Source of the DNA: Limnanthes douglasii subsp. nivea | Taxonomy: Eukaryota > Streptophyta > Magnoliopsida > Brassicales > Limnanthaceae | DNA: 64,000 nt | Direction of reading: 5' to 3' | NCBI GenBank assembly: GCA_036936605.1 | Contig: JAUPFV010000002.1 | Span: forward strand, 269,212,770 to 269,276,769 | In this document: in pieces, positions 46,522-58,918 of the stretch | Numbering within the stretch: position 1 is the first letter of the stretch | Layout: the number at the start of each line of letters is the position of its first letter | Translations under genes and position numbers: made by a program | The notes under the pieces: model-generated | The model's database searches: none | What the model saw: only the letters and a program-made list of their open reading frames with translations | What the model was told of the DNA's origin: nothing

Positions 46522-47620
46522 TTAAATACTTCACAACTTTATCACCTCATTTTTACTTCTATTAGAGCACCACTCTATAGAAACTAAATTTATCTCTCTA
46601 GAAGTTATTCTTTCTTCATAAGGCATCAGGTTTATTTATTCATGGATTTGAACCTTTGTTCTTTATGACGAACCTTAGAGCTAAGTTTATGCGCAAACTA
46701 TTGTTCTCTTCCTAAGACTTTGACTCAGAGCAAGCCGTCGAGGGTGTTGGTGCTGCCCATGTTGTATCACCATTTTTGAAATCCCCTCAGTCTAACCACA
46801 CTTGCTAAAAAGATGTGCCTAATGTGTCTGAGCGTCAACAATATTTAGATTTCAAGGGGATCCCAGTAATTGGCCAAGATTTCGCTCAAGCACGAGGATC
46901 CCATTATCAAGTCACCATTGTCGATCATTTGGTTGACATCTTTTGCCAAATCAGAGAGAGAGAGAGTAAAACTATACCAAGGCAAGGGGGTAAAAAAAGC
47001 AAGGACGATGCTAAAAATTCAGAATTCCTCAGACAATTTCAGATGGGAAAATTAATGGGTGTCACTGGTGATGGCCATCATGGAGGAATACTTTCTTTCC
47101 CATAAAGATGATATGTAAGTCGGAGAATAATAAGTTCCATGTTTTGTTGATCCCGAGTTTGCGCGGCTTAAGAAAACCGCAATTTCCACGAAAAAATCCA
47201 AGAAATAATATCGTGCAAGGATCAAGAGACTAAAATATGATCTGATCTATAAAAATATAGCTAACATGGCCATCTTCGAGAGGGGGAACCAACTTGAAGG
47301 GCTGATAAAGACTTACCTCGATGAGGCAAATAAACACCATCTTCACGATATTTGTCTTACCAAGAAGTATCAAGAAAAAAGCAATGTTTCCGTATATGTA
47401 CCTTTTATCCCGCTATGGTGAAACCAAAGCCATCCAAGCTATGCACAAACTTTATATCGACCAGGATAAAATGCCCCACTTTGGCGAAATCCTGCATTAC
47501 GACTTATTGTTTTCTCCGGCGGTGTTATTTTCTTCTTCGGCCCGAACTTCCGAGTTGCCCGAACTTCTTCGGCCCTTGTCTTTGAAACTGTCCTTTCTCC
47601 AAGTATAATCTAGAACTTCC
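46522..47620 (+). pseudogene. Tat3 antisense accessory gene remnant
   Basis: The plus strand, opposite to Tat3 pol. A TATA-like tttaaatacttcacaac (46521-46537) resembles tataagtacttcacaaa of Tat1, and is followed by a tctctctagaag leader (about 46595). Open parts: 46815-47105 (FLRQFQMGKLMGVTGDG) and a helical segment at about 47262-47390 (LEGLIKTYLDEANKHHLHDI). The position between pol and 3' LTR and the strand match Tat1 and Tat2. Too decayed to assign domains. Confidence 0.5.
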
Positions 47621-47639
47621 ATTGGAGGCAAGGTAGTTC

Positions 47640-49052
47640 GCTGTGGTGTTAAGTTCCCGACCAACTGTTTGAAAATAACCTTGGCAAATTGATCGCTCAA
47701 TTTCTTCACTTGTTCTAAATATTGGATCATTTGGTCTTCCCTCGCTTCCTATTCTACGAGGATTTGTTTTATAACCAATTAGGAATCACTTCTCACTAAG
47801 ATTTTTTACCCAGGTGAACTCTCTGATTATCGTTATCCTGCTATAATGGCCCTGTATTCACCCTCGTTGCTTGAGGTTTTGAAACTGAAACTGATGGCTA
47901 GCATTACATATTCCCCTTCATGAATAACAATGTATACTCCTCCTCTGTATATTCTCACATTAGAGGATCCATCTATATACATTAACTATTTTGTATTGAT
48001 GTTTTCATCTCCCGAGGGCGTTTATTCCTCCCCCATCGGCTACAAAGTTGGTTAACACCTGCTATTTTATAGCACTTTGAGGTACAAATTTGATATTGAA
48101 CTCTCATAGTTCAATATCTTATTTATTTAAATGACCCGAGGCTTTTTGTGTACTTAAGATTGATCTCATGGGTATGGTTGTGGGCACCTGGATTGTGTGG
48201 GCTTGGAATTACCTTCTTAGTTTTTGGGCTCCATTACCAAATACAACATGATTTTTTTCTGAGGCGAAGTAGCTTATTTTTTCCCGTAAGTGGGATTTTC
48301 TAGTGTAGTAGATGAGACATTCCACGTTTTCTCTTTCCACTACTAGGGTGGCGCTCATGGTGCATGAAGATACACTAAGGTATGCAATCAGAGTTTCTTT
48401 CTTTATGGGTACTAGCAATAGCTTAGGTGAAGCGAGGTAAGTTTTTAGCTCATTAAATACAACATCGCAGTCTCTGTTTCATTCAAATTAACCATCCTCT
48501 CTAAAACTTTTGAAGAAAGGGAATCATTTGTGCGATATTTTTCAAGACGTATCTATTAAGTGGAGATACTTATCCATTCAACCTTTGGACCTCCTTTATG
48601 GTTTGGGATGGTTTCATCATGTTTAGCACCGTGATCTAGTTTAGGTCGCCATCAATCCTTTTTTTGTGAATGAGGAACCCAATAAATTTCCTCGAGTTTA
48701 GCCAAGAAACATTTGGTGGGGTTTAGTTTCATCTCGTGTCGCCTTAGGGTGGAGAAAGTTTCCCAAAGTTCTACAATGTGAGACTTCTTGTATTCATTTT
48801 TACCAATATATCGTCAATACAAACTTCCACACTCCAATAAAATCTCTCATTGAACATCTTGTTTACCATCATTTGGTAAGTGTAGCATGCATTTTTTAGC
48901 CTAAATGGTATTACCACATAATAATACAACCCCTGGTTTGGGGTAAAATATATCTTCTCTTGATCCCGAAGGTCCATTTTGATCTGGTTTTACCCAGAAT
49001 ATGCATCCATGAACAACAAAATCTCATGACCCGTGATCGCATCCACGAGTTG

Positions 49053-49083
<31 letters not shown>

Positions 49084-49366
49084 GGGGGGGGGAAATGAAG
49101 GGGTCCTTTGGCGATGCTCAGTTGAGGCTCGTGAAATTAATGCACATTATCTATATTATGTTCTTCTTTTTTACTAGCATGGGGTTCACTACCCATTCGA
49201 GGTAGCTGACTTCCCAGATAAGGCCCATGGACAATAAACATTTGACTTTCTCTTCCACTGCCTTTGACCACTCCGATGCCAAGTTCATTTTCTTTTGTTG
49301 TACTGGTCTTACACGTGGGTCTATCATAAGATTATGTGTAGCAAATTGATGGAGTAAAATATATTC
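47640..49366 (-). pseudogene. Tat3 RT and two RNase H domains (part downstream of Tat2)
   Basis: In coding order: RT approach (RPVQQKKMNLASEWSKAVEE, about 49260-49320); RT core (open at 48771-48977) with GLYYYVVIPFRLKNACYTYQ and VEVCIDDILVKM (YIDD changed to CIDD); first RNase H (48209-48418, LIAYLSVSSCTMSATLVVER); second RNase H (YIDGSSN, then SFKTSSNEGEYRAIIAG, about 47820-47980). Integrase does not follow. Many stops. Confidence 0.78.
49054..49092. repeat. compound microsatellite (AT)n(GT)n(G)n
   Basis: Alternating AT, then about 8 GT, then a run of about 10 G, within decayed Tat3 pol. Confidence 0.9.
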
Positions 49367-49371
49367 AGGGG

Positions 49372-49762
49372 TGATTGTTTTGAGAGGGTTGGATTTCTTC
49401 GAGGGTCAATCCTAATCTAAGGTAAATACTATACTTTTACTTTTTGAATTAGTTATCCCAACGCAAATGTATTTAATACTTTCTTATTTTTTTAAATTTT
49501 TATTGAATATACTAATGTAGCATGGTTAATGGGTTTTTTTCGTCTTTAGGGTTGGCACATTGCCATGACCCAACCAATCTCTCTCATAAGCCCAAAGTTA
49601 TCCTATAAAGGCTTTTGAGAACAACATTTAAAGGGATGGACTTTATATCTTTATACATAAAATATAACACCTATATTATCTCTCAACTTCTTATCTTACA
49701 TTTAATATGCCTCCACCACGTTACCTAAAATACCCTCTAAACCAAACTAATACCTATTAGAT
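49372..49762 (+). repeat. 5' LTR of Tat2
   Basis: Begins tgattgttttgagagggt. Shares with 58522-58911 the blocks tttgagagggt, catttaatactttcttatt, ttttgagaa, ctctactt/ctcaactt, acgcctcc/atgcctcc and accaaa(c/t)taat. Clearly more diverged than the Tat1 LTR pair. Confidence 0.85.
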
Positions 49763-49781
49763 TAGCGACCACAATGGGAGC
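49763..49781 (+). other. primer-binding site of Tat2
   Basis: TAGCGACCACAATGGGAGC follows the 5' LTR; it differs by one base from the Tat4 site TGGCGACCACAATGGGAGC at 63044-63062. Confidence 0.8.
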
Positions 49782-50039
49782 AAGGTACATAGATAACAAA
49801 ATCCAAAACCTGACGTAAAAGATTAGCCTTCGAAATTATTTAGAAATGGATCATGAGATGCAAACAGACCCTCCTCTTGAGAATAAGGAAATTATAGTCG
49901 AATAGGAGCATGTGCATACATCACATGTGAATAACAAAATAATCTGATGAGCCATATGATAATCTACAAAATAATCCAAAGCAATGCCAAGATGAGCAGT
50001 CCCCTAAGCCCCATCAAGTTTCTAAAAAAAGAGCATCAA

Positions 50040-51340
50040 GCTAAACATTAGTTTTAGCACTTCAGAGTCTATTGAGGACTCTCTCACGGATTCAGAATTT
50101 TCCCCATCCTCTTCGATTAGTGGTCATTGTAATAAAAAAAATCGTTGATCTAAGAAACATTCGAAGAAATACCATAAGTCAAGTAAACAAGATTCTTCGG
50201 AAAAGAAAATAAACCAAAAGTGTAAACAAAAAAATAAATAATATGAGGGAAAGATGAAAGATTAAGTTAATCATAGCATATATTGCTTATTGAAAGATTA
50301 ATTCGTTGTTCAATTCGAGCCTGAGAGTTTTGCCACTTCTAATGAGGATCACATGTTCATTTAAGGACATAATTTGAGGCAGTAACATTTATCTTCTAAA
50401 ATCCTCTTCGGACATCTACCTAGGTGCTTTGATATCTAAAAAATAAAGAAGAATGGTGGGATAGAAGATCCTGATAACCATCTTGAGCAATTCAATAATT
50501 TTGATGATGATGACAAGTTACTGTGTATAACATTTTCTTAAACCTTCAAGGATAGTACCCTGAAATAGTATAACATATTACCGTAGGGGTCGATCAAGAA
50601 CTTTTATATGTTCTGGATATCCTTCGGAAGTTAATTTATGGGAAGCAGAGAGCTTAGAGAAAATGAGGACACTATAATCCATCGTTGGCAGAACCCCAAT
50701 GAATCCTTAAAGAATTATACCCAATGTTTTGTGAAACACCAAAGATGGATTGACCTGCTGCTTCGAATATGTAGTAGTAGTTGCACTTAGAAAAAAGATG
50801 TTAGCTGGAGAATTGGCTGATGCAGTACCCTGTAAAAAATAATGAATTGGGGTGATTTGTTGAACCAAGTTGGAAAAAAAATCATAGTAAAGGAAATAAA
50901 AGGTTAAGACAACCTCATAAACATAGAATTTCCCTTTAACTCCTCTTCAACAAACTAATATCCAATCACAAACTACGGTTAGAAATCATCCAAGGGACTC
51001 TGGACAGGGTTCTCATCAACCTAGATCGAGCCAGTCTACTCAGGGGCCGCAATTTAGACAAAGAGGAAATCAATGGTTTCAGACTATTTATTTTGTAGAA
51101 TTGATTGAAAATGTTACAACAATTTATGATATTTTGAAGACTTTTGTGCAATTCCAAAATCCCCCACCCATCCAAACTCTGAGGCAAAATTAAAATACAC
51201 GATTATGTAAATATCACAACGATGTGGGACACGATACTAAAGATTGTATTTATTTTAATCAAAGAATACAATCGTTAATTGAAAATGGGAAGGTAACTAC
51301 CTATGTTAAATCAAAAGTGGGTAACTGACAAGTGGGTAAC
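50040..51340 (+). pseudogene. Tat2 gag (decayed)
   Basis: Pieces in several frames match Tat4 and Tat1 gag: a Ser-rich segment (about 50080-50130), the gag core around 50480-50620, and a knuckle-like motif LCKYHNDVGHDTKDCIYFNQ (about 51198-51258) matching the Tat1 motif. No long open frame remains. Confidence 0.7.
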
Positions 51341-51647
51341 TGATCATAGCCAAGCATGAGTGATGTACAGGCAACGTTACCTGCTATCCAAGGTAAGCCA
51401 TAGAAGCTCTCAAGCAGGAAAGTAGGATGGTGATTATTGAAAAAAAAATGATTAGTATTCATAATACTTGGATCCTGATCCGGATCAGGGTCAAGTGAAT
51501 GTTATATATAAAAATAGTGGAAGGGTATCTAAGGTGTGTCAATTCTTTGAGTTGTTAGCTACTATCGGGGAAGAAATAGTGATAACTCTCTCAAGATGAT
51601 CTAGAAAAAGACACGTGGTTAGCCTACCCACACAGTTATAAGGAAAT

Positions 51648-52187
51648 ATGTCTACTCACCTGTACCAGAATCCCACTCTATTCATATTTTTTTATGAAGA
51701 TTATTTAAGAAATTTCACGGGGGTACATGAGGATATTGTGGTAATTGGGCCTGATATCGAGGGAACAGAAATCCGAAGGATTTTGATAGAAACGAGCAAT
51801 TCAGCTAATATTTTATTTTTATATACTTACAGGTTAACGAAGAACCTATATGTTATTATTAGATCAAACATGACGATAATAGTATTTACAAGAAGTTATG
51901 CTAATGTTATCATGGAATTCGAATGAGAAACTATCTTGGGCAATGGGTCATTCAAAAAGACTATGAGAGTTTTGTTTATGGTGGTTGATTATCTGACCCT
52001 TTATAATGTTAATTTTGGAAGATCTTGGCTATCAAGGATGCATGATATTATATCAATGGTTCACCAGTGCTTGAAATATGTCGGTCGAGGCCAAATGGTT
52101 TGGAGCTGTCAAAAGGTGGCTAGAGAATGCTATATCACTACTCTTGCTCCAAAGTCTTTGGAAAATATGACAGCTAAAACAGAATAG
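51648..52187 (+). pseudogene. Tat2 aspartic protease, active site altered
   Basis: Two open stretches (51648-51926, 51936-52187) in one frame separated by a stop at 51927-51929. GVHEDIVVIGPDIEGTEIRR and FGRSWLSRMHDIISMVHQCL match the Tat1 protease region. The catalytic triplet reads LIETSNSAN where Tat1 has LVDTGSSAN, so the essential Asp is Glu and Gly is Ser; the enzyme would be inactive. Confidence 0.85.
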
Positions 52188-52389
52188 CAATTACTAGAGT
52201 CTTCTTCTGATCCAAACAAGATAGTATCATTTTCTATAAGTTATCTGTGTGATCCGATACGGATGCGGTAATGCAGATAAGAAATGCTATATCTAAAGAA
52301 ATATATAAAGATATTTTTTAAAAAGGTAGACATGCTAACAAAGGTGAGGCATATTCAGTATTCTCAATATCCATTATAGATAGCAAATC

Positions 52390-53340
52390 CAGTGCTCGTG
52401 AAAAAGAAAAATGGAAAATGAAAAATGTGTATTAATTTCAAAGACCTTAACAGGGAATGTCCCATAAATCATTTCCATATTCCTCGAATAGATCAGTTAA
52501 TGGATCCCACTTCTCGAAATACGTTATATTTTATAAATGTAATTTCTAGTTACAATCAAATACAAATGAATCTAAAGGACCAGAATCATACTACATTTAT
52601 CACTGACAAGGGGCTGCATTGTTATAAGCCTTTCAGTTTAAAGAATGTTGGGGCTACTTACCAACGTTTCGTGAACAAAGCGTTTTCCAGTCAGATTGGG
52701 AGAAATGTAGAAGTTTATATTGATGACATGATGGTATATATTCTAAGGGAGAATGATCGTTTTATTGATTTCAAAGAAACTTTCTCCAACTTCGGACTCA
52801 TCAATTTAAAGCTAAATCGAGAGAAGTGCACCTTTGGCTTGCAATCCGAAATTTTTTAGGGTAGTCACTAACGAGAAAGTTATTCAAGTTGACCCAACAC
52901 AAATAGATGTATTGCTGGTTATTGACCCTCCCAAATCCACAAAAGAGGTTCAAGTGTTAACTTGAATACTGGAAGCTTTAAAGAGATTCATATCAAGATC
53001 ATCAGATAAGTGTGCACAATTCTTCCAAATGTTAAGAAATGCAAACGAATTTAATTGGTACACAGACTACGATAAGGTATTCCTCAAAATCAAGAAGTAT
53101 CTATCTTTGCCCAATACTCTGTTTAAACCAGTATAGAAGAAATACTATATGTATACTTAGTAGTATCTGACCATGCCGTGAGTGCAGTGTTAGTCCGGGA
53201 AAATGAAAATTACTTTCACCCAATTTATTATGTTAGTAAGAGTTTTTTGGATGCTGAGAAAATATATCTAAAGTTGGAAAAGTTAACCTTAGCCTTGGTA
53301 GTAGCAGTGTTAGCCTTTTAGCCATGTTGCATACACCGAG
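52390..53340 (+). pseudogene. Tat2 reverse transcriptase and first RNase H
   Basis: The open part 52425-52859 has MCINFKDLNRECP, FINVISSYNQIQMN (first catalytic Asp replaced by Asn) and VEVYIDDMMVY (second pair intact), then a frameshift. The downstream reading, through stops, includes the RNase H end around 53150-53330 (AVSAVLVRE..., FHPIYYVSKSFLDAEKIYLK). Inactive. Confidence 0.85.
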
Positions 53341-53489
53341 GCATATCTTTGGATTTTGGTACAAGAATGGCAATCCATAACAACAACCCTCGCAATGGGA
53401 ATCAGAATTGAGGAAAGTTGTCATGTATCCACAATAACAAGCTAAGATTGGAGGCAGGAGATCTAAGAATTCATTATTAAAAGAAGTCT

Positions 53490-54685
53490 TTCTAAAGATA
53501 AAATCATAGCTAAGAAATTGAAGTTTAATGCACATGAGTTTTTGGTTTTAGGAGGGGTAATCTACAAGAAATCTTATAGCATGCCTCTATTGTGCTTCCT
53601 TGGATCCTATAAGTCCAAAGTAATTTTATCTAAATTACATGATGGAGAAGGATCTGCCCATTGTAGTTACAAAGATTTGACTAGTAGGGTCTTGTTAGCA
53701 TGATATTATTGGTCATCCATCATGACAGATTCTAAAGAGCTAGTTAAAAAAGGTGATCCTTGTCAGAGATTTGGAAATGCAATACATATAGCAGCAGTTT
53801 CTATAAAATCAATATCCAAAGTAGTGCCTTTTGATAAATTAGGGCTTGATTTGGTGGGACCTCTACCAATGTCTGTCAGAGGGTGTCGAACCATTATACT
53901 AGCAGTGGATTATTTCGTTAAGTGGGTAGAAGTTATACCTCTCTCTAGAACTACTTCCAAAACAGTAATCAAATTTATTATTTCCAATATATGTTGTAGA
54001 TTTGGTATTTTAAAAGTATCACAACAGATAATGATCCTCAGTTTGACAACGGGGACATGGAAAGTTTTTGTAAATTTAGAGGAATTCGACATTTTTTATC
54101 TTCACCTTTTCATCCCAAAGCTAACGGACTAATAGTGGTTGTGAACATAACTAATTCGATAGGTCTCAAAAATAATTTAAAATGAGAGACAAGCAAATGG
54201 CCAGATTACTTAAAAAAAATACTGCGGGCTTATCGAATTACTCCTCATACTGCTACACAAGAATCTCTTTTTTTGCATTGGTTTATGAGATATATATAAT
54301 AAAAATGATAGAATCTTCTTCTCATTCTTTTAGTGTTCAAAATTATTTTGAAGAGGAAAATGAGACAATAGTGAGAGCTCAGCTAGACTTAATTGAAAAA
54401 AAAGAGTAAAAGCTTATTAAAAGATGTGCATTATCAAGGTTTAATGAGAAGCATGCATGATATAGAATACAAAGAATATAATTCGAAGTGAGGGATAAAG
54501 TTTTGAGAAAATTATATTTGCACACCAAAGACAAGAAATTCGGAAATCTGGAACCAAATTGGGAAGGACTATATTGTGCAATGCGTGAAAGTATTAAATG
54601 GGGAACATATCGATTGGCTGCTCAAGAAGAAAGTCCTTTGAGGGACTTGTGGAACGTCGAACTTTTAAGGTTGTACCTCGAGTAA
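53490..54685 (+). pseudogene. Tat2 integrase
   Basis: Zinc-finger part LHDGEGSAHCSYKDLTSR (about 53635-53690) with a damaged second half (GDPCQRFGNAI), catalytic core LGLDLVGPLPMSV and LAVDYFVKWVEVIPLSR, then frameshifts in the DNGPQFD region (about 54030). The C-terminal part (54488-54685) has KVLRKLYLHTKDKKFGNLEP and NWEGLY, ending WNVELLRLYLE. The second RNase H before it (about 53340-53480) is largely lost. Many stops. Confidence 0.85.
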
Positions 54686-54839
54686 ATGTGTACTGTAAAT
54701 ATTTATTTTGTTTTTGTTCATAGTAAATATTTGAGGGAACTCTTTCCTATCATGGTGACTCGATGAGGTTTTAACGAGGTGTCCGAGTCATTATTAATCT
54801 ACTTTATTTGCCTTTAAAATTTGTTTATAAGTATACTTG

Positions 54840-55190
54840 TGTATTAACTTTGTTTGCCTTCGAATGAATTACATTCGAATGACTTGTGTATTAAATTTGT
54901 GTGCCTTCGAATGGATTACCTTAAAATGTTTTTTTTATTAAATTTGTGTGCTTTCGAATGGATTACCTTCGAATGGATTGTATCAAAAATTTATGTACCG
55001 TTGAATGGATTACCTTCGAATGGATTATGTATGAAATTTTTGTGCCTTCGAATGGATTGTTTACTAAGTTCTTTTTCCTTCAAATAGATTACCTTTGAAT
55101 GACTCATATATTAACTTTATTTACCTTCAAACGAATTGTCTTAGAATGGCTTGTGTATCAAGTTCCTATAATGTCAAGTAAAGTTTATTT
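54840..55190. repeat. about 45-bp tandem repeat between pol and the antisense gene of Tat2
   Basis: Six to seven irregular units of about 45 bp around gtgccttcgaatggattacc and ttcgaatggattgtat, rich in TTCGAA palindromes. Unrelated in sequence to the 91-bp repeat of Tat1 but in the same place in the element. Confidence 0.88.
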
Positions 55191-55259
55191 AGATTATTAA
55201 AATGAATTATTTCTAAATAAATTGGATATTGAGTTATAAAAACAAAAATTTGTAAAGTT

Positions 55260-57990
55260 AATAGACAGAATCATTGAGTTAACAAAAAAGTCAAAATCCC
55301 TTGCATCATTGTCATTGGAGCCATTGATGGATGACTTCACAGATATACCCAACTAATATGCAATAACCATATCGTGGTTCCATATCTTTTCTGGAATCAA
55401 CTTCCACAAAGACCTGAAGACTGGTTTGGGGAATATCTTATTAAATTACAAAACCATGTTGGATTTGATTGAAGCATCCCACTTATCAAAGAAATTCAGG
55501 ATCTCATCAGTGTACGTATCTAGTGCATCATTTTCCTCTTGTATGTACTTTGCTTTACGAGAAGCCACATCATCTTCGTATTTTTTTTTATAAGGGCCTC
55601 ATAATCAGTGTTTTCTTTCAATAGGCCTTTGATGGTGCGCTTATCAGTAGTCTGTTGATTTATCACCAAAGTGATCTTTTCAGAATTAGAAGACAACAAC
55701 CCTTAGAAATCCTCAGTTGCATTGGCAAGTTCTTCTTCTAGAGAATTGACCTCTTCGGATAAATGGACAACCCTAGTATTTTCCTCTTCAAGAGAAGCCT
55801 TCTGATTCTTGTTTTATTCTTAAAAAGAAATAATGGTCTCTCAGTTCAACGTCACTTCTCTCTAGCTCTGCGATAGGCCTCACATAACTCAACATCGAAT
55901 ATCGCAACATGTTTCTTTCATTTGAAAACTCAAAGGGAACACCATCAAACACCACATTGGTGGTGTTTCTTGTAGATTCTAAGAAGTATTTCTCAAATGC
56001 ATCAAAGTTAACCCCCCCTCCAATATCCCCAATCATGTTATCATCTCTGAAGATCTGCCTCTCAAATGTGAGGAGAAATACAGAGGGAGGATCAAATACA
56101 GAATTTGGAGGAGGATTGACAAAAGGGATTGTACGAGGGATAATATCCGAACGCAGTACTATCTTTGAAGGAGCTGATATTTTATTTTTCTTCTTACCTC
56201 TTTTGTCACTGCCTTGTTTGTTTCTCTTGCGTGTCTTCTTTTTCTTCGACACAGGAAGCTTAGTGGTCACATCGCCTTATTCAATAATGGTAGCAACAAC
56301 AACTAACATGGCTTTATCAAGTTTATATGGTTTCTCTTTAGGAACACTCTTTGATGAGTCTTCCTTGTTTTTCTTATCCTTCTTGTTCCCATGACTGAGG
56401 GTTCTGTTCATGGTTGAAAAATATAGCTTTCCATCAACAGCTTCAACTCTCTCTAGATTAACAAAGGGTCGGAGAGGAGTGGAAAACTGATCACATGTCA
56501 ACTCATGCTCGGGGTTAGTCCTCCAAAGATGACTTCAAGCGAAGTTAGCAGAAGTGAAGCCTTGATGGAAGTGATTAGACCATTTTGCTTCTGCCCACAT
56601 TTTAGTTTCTTAAAAGTGATCTTCACATCTTCCAGGTGGTGCATATAAGGCTTCAAATGGCTATTAAATGAATTACATTAAAGATAAGTAATAAAATATC
56701 TAGAGGAAAGAATAGAAGTTCGAAGAGGTTTGAAGAGGTCTACCTATATTCTTGAAGAGTCTAGTAAGCCGACACAGATTTCCATGAGAGGTGGTTTTCT
56801 TACCATTCTCCTACCGGTCATTAATGAAGAGAAATTTTGTCTTCTATAATTTATCTACCTCCAGCAGATCATCTACCACCTTGTACTTATTCCCGATATT
56901 AAAATAGTAAAATAGAGTTTAGGAGTTGCAAGACAGACCTGCAATAGTAGCAAGTTCTTCCATTAGCATCGTGATTTTGGATAGCGTTACTGCTATGATG
57001 CATGCCATTAACGTGAACCAGGCATTCAGACTAGCATGACTTGGATACAATCTTACTAAACTGAAATACAATCTCAGGGTGCAAGGGAAACCATATGCCC
57101 TAATTGAGAACATCTGTATAAACCACTAGCTCCCTAGAATCACAGTCCATTAGATTATCTCCACGTTTAGGCATCATAACTTTAACCACTTCGAGATATC
57201 CCTACTTAACGCGAATAACTTCTAGTTCTTTTCATGAAAGTAATTATAAGAAATCTTATCTGGAGCCAAAAGGTATTTAATGCTAGCCTTTGTAAATTTG
57301 GGCATGCGATGCCTACCAAAGACAAAGGAAATGCTTCAAATTCTATTTTGAGAGCCTTGCATTTTCCTTTGTCGTCTTTAATATATTTTTACTCCAAAGT
57401 TTTCTTTTTAGTTGGCTTTGAAGTCTTCCAAGTTTGACAAGATGTCTCTATGGTAGAATTTTCATTGATGTTTTCCATGTTATCTTCCATGATCTTCGTG
57501 TTAGATCCTGAAATTTCAACATGGTTAGAAGTTATGTTTTCCTCTTCAGTTGGCTATAGGGAGAGAGCTTGATTGGGATCGAAGGGTACAATATTTTATT
57601 TTCCATGTTTGTATTTTATGGGGAGGGATTGTTGAAAGGTTTCTTTTGTTGCGTTTACCCTATCTCTCCGGATGGATGAATATTTCGTTTAGACTGTCTG
57701 GTCACTCTACGAGGAGTATTTTCTTCAGAGTCGGAACTCATGGCTTTGAATGTTGAAGGAATCAGACAACTAGTGGCTATTTGCGAGATGGCTTTGGTGA
57801 ACGACTGTGAGAAGTGAATATTGCATATATTATAGGGATTGACTCCTCCATAGTTGATTGATAGAGTTACTACAATTGTGCCCATGGAGTCAGGCAACCC
57901 AGCAGCATCCTTTACTTTTTTCTTCTCTTTGTCTAACTTAGATAAATTTAACCAACCTGCGTTGGTTAATGCATTTCTGGGGGTGAACAT
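55260..57990 (-). pseudogene. Tat2 antisense accessory gene (decayed)
   Basis: Minus strand, opposite to Tat2 pol. The N-terminal open frame (57655-57990) includes a possible ATG at 57741 (MSSDSEENTPRRVTRQSKRN). The conserved domain is recognisable at 56900-57120: YGFPCTLRLYF, LNAWFTLMACIIAVTLSKIT and MLMEELATIAGLS, aligning with LTPNAWYTLMSCIMTSRLSG and MPMEEYIAMSGLS of Tat1. C-terminal parts (56277-56501, 55788-56270) are Lys-rich (KKKKTRKRNKQ, KRGKKKNK), then a coiled-coil-like stretch to about 55500. The domain order equals that in Tat1. Confidence 0.7.
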
Positions 57991-58139
57991 ACAAACACCA
58001 GAATGTTGTCGGAGAAAATATTTGCGGTGGTTAAAGTGGTAAGAGAGAAAACAATATCGTCGGTGGTTAACTAGACATCGATGGAGAAGAATAATTTCTC
58101 TCTCTAAGATGTAAATTTTATCTCTCTAAAAACCTTTAA

Positions 58140-58320
58140 AATGGGAAAATGAAAGAAGAGCATATAAAAGAAGCTGTAAAATACTCTTGAGTACCCTACT
58201 AGGGAAGTGGAAACGCTACTAATAATTATAACCTCTAGAGAAGTGTAAATGCTTTCGATTAATTGGCTCGCCTCACGTAAGGTAAAACAAGTATGTGGCT
58301 CCAATCAAGAAATGACACGT
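58140..58320 (-). promoter_or_regulatory. candidate promoter of the Tat2 antisense gene
   Basis: On the minus strand: an ACGTGTC element (58314-58320), a GATTGG CCAAT-type box (58301-58306) and a TATA-like ttttatatgc (about 58148-58158), then an agagagagaaa leader (about 58092-58105). Same order of elements as in Tat1 (G-box, CCAAT, TATA, agagaga leader), although the spacing differs. Confidence 0.45.
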
Positions 58321-58521
58321 TTTATAAGGTAAAACTTATTAAAAACTACAATTCTCGGATAATAACCATCTTCAAATTTTGCCATCGGAGGAGTTTCAAA
58401 TATGTTCATCACCAGAGTCAAATAATACTGGAAAATCAGATTTGGAGAAATAAATAAGTGTGATTCGGATATATGTTAGTTAGACCTCCCAAAATACATT
58501 TGAGATCCGAAATATCAGGGA

Positions 58522-58911
58522 TGATTGCTTTGAGAGGGTCGTATTTCTTCAAGGGAAAAACTGACCTAAGGCAAATAATACACTTTTACCTTTTGACTTA
58601 GTTATCTCAGCGCAAATGCATTTAATACTTTCTTATTTATTACTTTATACTTAATATATAAATGAATAATGTTTAATGGACTTTTTTGGTCTTTGGACTT
58701 GGCCCATAACCATAACCCAACCTATTGGCCCATAAACCTAAAATCAGCATATATAGACTTTTGAGAATACCACTTAAGGGGGATGAATTTTATCTCTCTA
58801 AATATTAAATATAACAACTCTATTATTTCTCTACTTCTCATATTACAGTTAATACGCCTCCGCCACTTTACCTAAATAGCATCCGAACCAAATTAATCTA
58901 TATCACAAATG
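58522..58911 (+). repeat. 3' LTR of Tat2
   Basis: Starts tgattgctttgagagggtc after a purine-rich atatcaggga tract and ends near atatcacaaatg; the direct repeat attcagg follows. Confidence 0.85.
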
Positions 58912-58918
58912 ATTCAGG

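Larger units (their letters stand above)
49372..58911 (+). mobile_element. Tat2: Ty3/gypsy Tat-lineage element nested in Tat3
   Basis: About 9.5 kb on plus. 5' LTR 49372-49762, primer-binding site, gag, protease, RT, integrase (to 54685), a tandem repeat (54840-55190), an antisense accessory gene (55260-57990, minus), polypurine tract and 3' LTR 58522-58911. The host pol reading (GIPE | YILLHQFA on the minus strand) continues across it, and a 7-bp attcagg flanks both sides (49363-49369 and 58912-58918). Coding regions are A+T-shifted and riddled with stops: an old element. Confidence 0.85.

Noticed and set aside
55909..56394. 161-codon plus-strand ORF
   Set aside because: Antisense shadow of the Lys-rich part of the Tat2 accessory gene; composition (Phe/Leu/Ser-rich) is that of a complement frame.
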